Positions 27,247 through 30,722 of a stretch of 30,722 nt of DNA are shown here, one piece after another (the first letter of the stretch is position 1; every line of letters begins with the position of its first letter). The stretch comes from a virus. Position numbers and translations under genes: made by a program. Where the stretch lies: the IMG/VR virus record IMGVR_UViG_3300048020_000148, positions 1 through 30,722 of that record. One strand, written 5' to 3'. The notes under the pieces are model-generated. The model saw only the letters and a list, made by a program, of their open reading frames with translations, was not told where the DNA came from and searched no databases.

Positions 27247-27666
27247 TTATTTTTCTTTTTGTTTTTTGTGCAAATATCGAGAATATAAAATCGGAACGAA
27301 ATTCCAGAGAGCAAATCCGATTCCGCAAAGGATCAGTAAGTCCCATAAATTATCGAGGGTCGATTCGATCCATCCCTTTTGATCTTTCATTGAAAGCTCG
27401 ATCATCTTGGATGCTTCTCCTTTAGAAAGTGCCTCAAATGCCTCGACCTTTTCTTTGATGTCTTTGTCTGAACTCTTCTCGATGATCTGCCCGACTGCAC
27501 CTCCTGCGAGTCCTCCGAGGATCGGTTGACCTCCGATTGATCCGATCCCTGCCCCGATTCCTGCTCCTGCGGTTGGTGCAAAGTTATGCCATGAGCAACC
27601 GACGCAAACAACCAGAGACCAAGTGACGAAAAAGCAAAGGATTAAGAATTGTTCGACCTTCTCCAT
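27247..27666 (-). CDS. Membrane protein with glycine zipper, lysis candidate
   Basis: A 139-residue protein with three notable parts. A hydrophobic N-terminus (residues 5-24, FLILCFFVTWSLVVCVGC) is a signal or anchor with a Cys at 23 that only loosely resembles a lipobox. Residues 30-62 form a Gly-zipper stretch (GAGIGAGIGSIGGQPILGGL, AGGAVGQII) typical of membrane-inserting segments. The C-terminus has a second membrane helix (WDLLILCGIGFALWNFVPIL) followed by a Lys-rich tail. It overlaps the preceding gene by 25 bases and ends the late operon. A pore-forming or spanin-like lysis protein is plausible; not proven. Confidence 0.55.
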   Translation of the reverse strand: MEKVEQFLILCFFVTWSLVVCVGCSWHNFAPTAGAGIGAGIGSIGGQPILGGLAGGAVGQIIEKSSDKDIKEKVEAFEALSKGEASKMIELSMKDQKGWIESTLDNLWDLLILCGIGFALWNFVPILYSRYLHKKQKEK

Positions 27667-27884
27667 GACTCCAAAATCCGATCAATCTTATTTTCTATTC
27701 CATCAAGTCTTTTAAATAGGGTCTCATTCTCGGAAGAGTTCCTCGCCATATTGATCTCAAGTTGATTAATTCTTTTTCCATAAGAATCGAGACGAGCGAA
27801 AATTCCTTTGACCATGAAAGCGACAACCGCAAGTAATATCGTAATAAGTCCTTGGAAAGCGTATAAAATAAATTGATCATTCAT
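27642..27884 (-). CDS. Small membrane/coiled-coil protein, holin-accessory-like
   Basis: An 80-residue protein from the ATG at 27884 (an in-frame TTG at 27890 is possible). It has one transmembrane helix (about residues 6-28, ILYAFQGLITILLAVVAFMV) followed by a coiled coil (RLDSYGKRINQLEINMARNS, ETLFKRLDGIENKIDRILES). A helix plus coiled coil is the layout of XhlA-type or haemolysin-like holin-associated proteins, though here the helix comes first. It lies next to the other membrane gene at the end of the late operon, the customary site of lysis genes. Confidence 0.5.
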   Translation of the reverse strand: MNDQFILYAFQGLITILLAVVAFMVKGIFARLDSYGKRINQLEINMARNSSENETLFKRLDGIENKIDRILESWRRSNNS

Positions 27885-27902
27885 CCACAATTGACGATTG
27901 CG

Positions 27903-28769
27903 TCAAGTTCTCCTTCTTCGGATCGCATCGTCCCGATCCATTTTCATCAACTCATCGATCTCGGATTCAATTGCTTTTAAATCGAGACCTTTATTTGTCT
28001 CCGAAAAGTGGTCATGGATTCCTTGAACATCTTGTTGATTTTCCTTCCACCCGATAAAATAATTCGAGATTCTCTCTTGAATTTTCAGAGAATAAACCAC
28101 TCCTCTCGGACGAGTGAATCGATGATTCCACCTCAACCAAGGGAGACAAATGTTTCTTGCCCCTGCTCGTCTGGTCTTTTCATGGATATATCCCTCTTCT
28201 CCACCGAATCCAAGAAACAACGGATTGAATCCCTGCCAAGCTTTTTTCCGTTGCATGAAGAGTCCGAGTCCATGAAGAGGGATTTCGAACGGATCGCAAT
28301 TTCGATTCGCTCCTCTTGGCGAGTGTTCCCATGTGCCGAACATCTGGGATCGCCATTCGGGTTTCATGTTGGTGCATCCATTTCCCTTTAATGAATCATA
28401 AACCATCACTCCTCCGAAGAGATCATTTGAAGTCGGGTTGTCATTTGCAAATTTCAAAATCCTCCCGATCGTCTGTGGCTCGATTAAAACATGAGGATCA
28501 AGACAAAGAACCCACTCGGATTCTGCTCGCTGAAAAACGAGATCACGGGTTGCGGTTGATCTCCATTCTTTCTCTGGGAAATACTTTGCCCCGATCTTAT
28601 TTGCGTGATCTCTGGTCGCTCGACCTTCCGCACTTTCTGAATTATTGTCGATGATTAAAAATTCGAGTTGATCCATCCGCTCTTGATTCGCCATTCGGAT
28701 CGCTTGCGTAGTAAAAAAGACCCCATCAAAATCATCGAAGGTCGCCATTCCGATCGTTAATTTTCTCAT
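27903..28769 (-). CDS. Glycosyltransferase, GT-A fold (GT2-like, DxH motif)
   Basis: A 288-residue protein. It begins LTIGMATFDDFDGVFFTTQA and EFLIIDNNSES, the nucleotide-sugar-binding start of family 2 type glycosyltransferases. LCLDPHVLI gives D91-x-H93, in the place of the DxD metal motif. DxH is the form found in mucin-type polypeptide GalNAc-transferases. A second region, FNPLFLGFGGEEGYIHEKTRRAG, resembles the acceptor-side GGEE/E-x-D segment of related enzymes, and the C-terminus is a charged helix. No signal peptide, so it acts in the cytoplasm, where it could modify a virion protein. It overlaps the PD-(D/E)XK gene (ATGA). Confidence 0.78.
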   Translation of the reverse strand: MRKLTIGMATFDDFDGVFFTTQAIRMANQERMDQLEFLIIDNNSESAEGRATRDHANKIGAKYFPEKEWRSTATRDLVFQRAESEWVLCLDPHVLIEPQTIGRILKFANDNPTSNDLFGGVMVYDSLKGNGCTNMKPEWRSQMFGTWEHSPRGANRNCDPFEIPLHGLGLFMQRKKAWQGFNPLFLGFGGEEGYIHEKTRRAGARNICLPWLRWNHRFTRPRGVVYSLKIQERISNYFIGWKENQQDVQGIHDHFSETNKGLDLKAIESEIDELMKMDRDDAIRRRRT

Positions 28770-29167
28770 TCAAATATTGTCCATGCTGAACGAAACTTTT
28801 CAAACTTTGCTCGACTATTCGGGTTCGGAAAAACCCGAAGGCAAGATTGATCACCAAGGAACTCAGACGGGATGATATAAAAAATTCGATCTCCATCTCG
28901 TTCGACAATTCCGACGAGGACATCAATTTCTTTTTTGTAGTTAACTCGTTTTTTTCTTAAATTCCCTCTTCTTGTTGTGAAGGTAAAACCACTTTTCTGC
29001 GGAGTTGATGTTCCCTTAATTTGAACTCGAAACATCTTCGAAGATTTATTCGAAATTATAAAATCGAAAGGAAGGTGATTCCCATCGGGTCGAGCTACAA
29101 TCAACCCTCGTCGAGTTGCTTCAAATGCAAAAAGATTTTCCCAGATCAATCCTTTTTCAGAGGTCAT
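28766..29167 (-). CDS. PD-(D/E)XK nuclease-superfamily protein
   Basis: A 133-residue protein matching the small PD-(D/E)XK proteins common in phage and archaea: an N-terminal helix with Glu10 (GLIWENLFAFEATRRGLIVA), then PFDFIISN with Asp35, and FRVQIKGTS with Gln49-x-Lys51 (Q/E-x-K). The basic stretch GNLRKKRVNYKKEIDVLVGIV follows, and the C-terminus is polar. Such proteins may be homing-type or restriction-like nucleases, or nuclease-derived binding proteins. It lies between two sugar-transfer genes with ATGA overlaps on both sides, so it belongs to that late cluster and is not a recent insertion. Confidence 0.65.
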   Translation of the reverse strand: MTSEKGLIWENLFAFEATRRGLIVARPDGNHLPFDFIISNKSSKMFRVQIKGTSTPQKSGFTFTTRRGNLRKKRVNYKKEIDVLVGIVERDGDRIFYIIPSEFLGDQSCLRVFPNPNSRAKFEKFRSAWTIFE

Positions 29168-29832
29168 CGAAAATCTTCAATCGATACTTTCGGCATTGGA
29201 TTAATGCCCGTTGTGACGGGTGACAAATTCACGATCTCAATTCCTAATCTTTTTGAATTCTCAATGAGTTGTTTAAACTTTCCTCTCAAGTGATCCTCGC
29301 CAAGTCTCAACGGGTCGGGAGTGCCTTGACCATAAAAAGAATCTTGCTTCATACCATCAAAGAAATTCTCTCCCCATTTCTTGATCGATTCGTCCCCTTT
29401 CAAATATTGATTTTGTGGATTCGGTTGTCCTCCCTCTCTCCACTTCTTGACTTTTTCGGGATTGTAATCGTGATCAAATCCGAGGAGACCAATTCTTTTC
29501 GGTTTCAATTCAGTCATTATCCAATGGAGTCCGAGAAAGAAAATTGTATAACCGACATAATGTTGCGGACTTGGTGTTTTGATTCCTAATGAATCACAAA
29601 ATTGCTTTGAAGTTTCTTTATATTCTGAATACGAAATCTCGGTCTTGAAGTTTTGTTTCTCTGGACGATTCTCACGGGGGAAGTCTCCCGAATGAATCCA
29701 GAAATCAAATTCCTCAAAAAGTCGCCAAGCGTTATTCGCTCCGCAGATCACAAAATCTTTTTGATCTATCTGATCAATGAGCTTCGATGAGTTCCCCGAT
29801 CCGCAATAAATTATATTCTTAGCAAGAACCAT
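29164..29832 (-). CDS. Sugar-nucleotide-linked protein, DUF115/MAF-like candidate
   Basis: A 222-residue protein with an N-terminal Rossmann-like loop (NIIYCGSGNSSKLIDQI), FVICGANNAWRLFEEFDFWI, a central RIGLLGFDHDYNPEKVKKW, and a C-terminal IEIVNLSPVTTGINPMPKVS. This set is reminiscent of DUF115/MAF-type proteins, known for roles in flagellin or glycan modification, and of similar phage proteins of unknown function near tail genes. The start overlaps the end of the mucin-like tail gene by 14 bases. Together with the GT-A enzyme it forms a late sugar-modification cluster. The fold call is by eye. Confidence 0.5.
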   Translation of the reverse strand: MVLAKNIIYCGSGNSSKLIDQIDQKDFVICGANNAWRLFEEFDFWIHSGDFPRENRPEKQNFKTEISYSEYKETSKQFCDSLGIKTPSPQHYVGYTIFFLGLHWIMTELKPKRIGLLGFDHDYNPEKVKKWREGGQPNPQNQYLKGDESIKKWGENFFDGMKQDSFYGQGTPDPLRLGEDHLRGKFKQLIENSKRLGIEIVNLSPVTTGINPMPKVSIEDFR

Positions 29833-30722
29833 CGACGACCGAAACGGAATTTAGTTGCCATCCCGTTGCATCTTTCGGGTGGGTGGGGACGGATGATTTA
29901 TAATTGTAAGTGCTACCCATGTGCGAGTAAGACAGAAGGGTGGTCGTCCCGTTTCCTCTAGTTAATACCCACCTAATATTGCTTGAAGACTGAGGATTCG
30001 ATTCGATTTTGACTTGAGGTCGTGATGACCCGTTTACCCCCTCATAAATAGGGAAGACATAACCACCACCCATGTCAGTTTCACCGACCTTTGTGAAGGT
30101 AAATGATCCGCTCAAATAATAGGAAGAGGAGGTGACGCAAATTGTTTCGGGTGCTTGCGTGGTGGGTGCTTGCGTGGTCGGTGCAAGCGTTGTTCCATTA
30201 TGGGAAAAAGTTCCGCTTATTGTGGTCACAAAAACATTCGAAACGGGAGTTAATAAATTCACCGAATCTGAAACAATCAAAAGCTCATCTCCTGCACTCA
30301 TCGGGAATTGATACATATTGTACAACCTCCACTTGCCATCAATGAATTTAATCGACCCCCATGATGACGAATACCAATCTTCAGAGTTTGTATTGTTTTT
30401 GACAAAAGTATCAACATAATCATTTCCGCTTTTTGTATATCCAAAATATGTATGACTCGGAATCGCTTGAACTGCACTTCCCGACAAATCAAAACTATGC
30501 GGAACGAAGGCGAGAGTTGTAGTGGGTGCTTGTGTAGTCGGTGCTTGCGTAGTGGGTGCTTGCGTGGTGGGTGCTTGCGTGGTGGGTGCTTGTGTGGTGG
30601 GTGCTTGTGTGGTGGGTGCTTGTGTGGTGGGTGCAATATAAAGCTCAGTCCTAACTAAATATTGATTGTGGCTCGACCAAATTACTGACCCGTTAGAACG
30701 AAGATATCTTTTCCCTCCACTT
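29819..30722 (-). CDS. Tail fibre protein with TTQAP repeats, C-terminal part, open at window edge
   Basis: 301 codons open to the right edge with no start in the window; position 30722 is the last base of a codon that would be completed by the GC at positions 2-1. The sequence begins SGGKRYLRSNGS, then LYIAPTTQAP, seven PTTQA units, PTTTLA, a domain of about 100 residues (HSFDLSGSAVQAIPSHTYFG, EDWYSSSWGSIKFIDGKWRL), a second short linker (TTLAPTTQAPTTQAPE), and a C-terminal beta-type domain (SSYYLSGSFTFTKVGETDMG, GGYVFPIYEGVNGSSRPQVK, IRWVLTRGNGTTTLL, ATGWQLNSVSVVDGSC). A modular adhesion protein of the tail tip; receptor binding is inferred. Confidence 0.7.
   Translation of the reverse strand, partial: SGGKRYLRSNGSVIWSSHNQYLVRTELYIAPTTQAPTTQAPTTQAPTTQAPTTQAPTTQAPTTQAPTTTLAFVPHSFDLSGSAVQAIPSHTYFGYTKSGNDYVDTFVKNNTNSEDWYSSSWGSIKFIDGKWRLYNMYQFPMSAGDELLIVSDSVNLLTPVSNVFVTTISGTFSHNGTTLAPTTQAPTTQAPETICVTSSSYYLSGSFTFTKVGETDMGGGYVFPIYEGVNGSSRPQVKIESNPQSSSNIRWVLTRGNGTTTLLSYSHMGSTYNYKSSVPTHPKDATGWQLNSVSVVDGSC
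30518..30633 (-). repeat. 15-bp tandem repeat coding PTTQA
   Basis: Seven or so 15-bp units on the minus strand (GCACCCACCACACAA and near-identical variants) encode a run of APTTQ. The unit is divisible by three, so expansions or losses would be in frame. Confidence 0.75.

Noticed and set aside
27247-27666. Lipoprotein assignment
   Set aside because: The residue three before Cys23 is Cys and the VCVGC stretch does not fit the usual lipobox well; membrane anchor is safer.
1-30722. Direct terminal repeat marking the genome ends
   Set aside because: The first and last 20 bases do not match. Circularity is supported only by the open frame across the joint.
1-30722. Diversity-generating retroelement or tRNA genes
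   Set aside because: No reverse transcriptase frame or template/variable repeat pair was seen, and no tRNA cloverleaf with CCA-end was recognised.

Overview
The window reads as an essentially complete genome of a temperate, long-tailed (siphovirus-type) bacteriophage. Nearly every gene is on the minus strand, packed with ATGA/TAATG overlaps. The only convincing plus-strand gene is a small ribbon-helix-helix (RHH) protein at 21496..21705. The host cannot be named from the sequence. A lambda-type TerL and portal, a P22/HK97-fold-like capsid protein and Thr/Pro-rich mucin-like tail proteins are a mix seen in phages of several poorly cultured Gram-negative groups, but that is only a guess.

The two ends appear to belong together. 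An open frame running off position 1 (minus strand, from 395) is in the correct frame to continue from position 30722 down to 29819. The joined gene would encode a tail protein of about 432 residues with TTxAP repeats on both sides of the joint. Circular closure would also make the late operon continuous: TerS and TerL (15.0-12.7 kb), head genes (12.6-7.4 kb), tail tube, chaperone and tape measure (7.4-2.6 kb), tail-tip proteins with mucin-like linkers (2.6-0 kb), the joined tail protein, a sugar-transfer-type gene, a PD-(D/E)XK protein, a GT-A glycosyltransferase (29.8-27.9 kb), two membrane proteins that could be lysis or holin genes, and a terminator at 27.2 kb.

Upstream in the direction of transcription are the early genes. 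From 27.1 to 23.2 kb lie about a dozen small uncharacterised proteins. They are driven by promoters of shared design (TTGACA-N16-TAAAGT), three of which carry the same 14-bp palindrome in the spacer, and most of their start codons follow a repeated leader motif, CACAACCCACGGAG. A large serine integrase (23.2-21.7 kb) and two divergent RHH regulators (21.1-21.7 kb) look like a lysogeny module. From 21.1 to 15.2 kb lies a tightly coupled DNA-metabolism operon: ERF annealing protein, DEDD exonuclease, SSB-like protein, PD-(D/E)XK nuclease-like protein, an O-like replication initiator whose gene contains seven 11-bp iterons, a sigma-region-4-like regulator, a DnaC-like ATPase and several small proteins. 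A strong terminator at 15.03-15.07 kb separates this operon from terS.

The most interesting items are the iteron array inside the initiator gene, the operator/promoter family with its repeated leader motif, the possible virion glycosylation module (mucin-like tail proteins plus a glycosyltransferase with a DxH motif), and an apparently cysteine-free large serine integrase. No gap exceeds 300 bases, and I saw no tRNA, CRISPR array, insertion sequence or recognisable endolysin.
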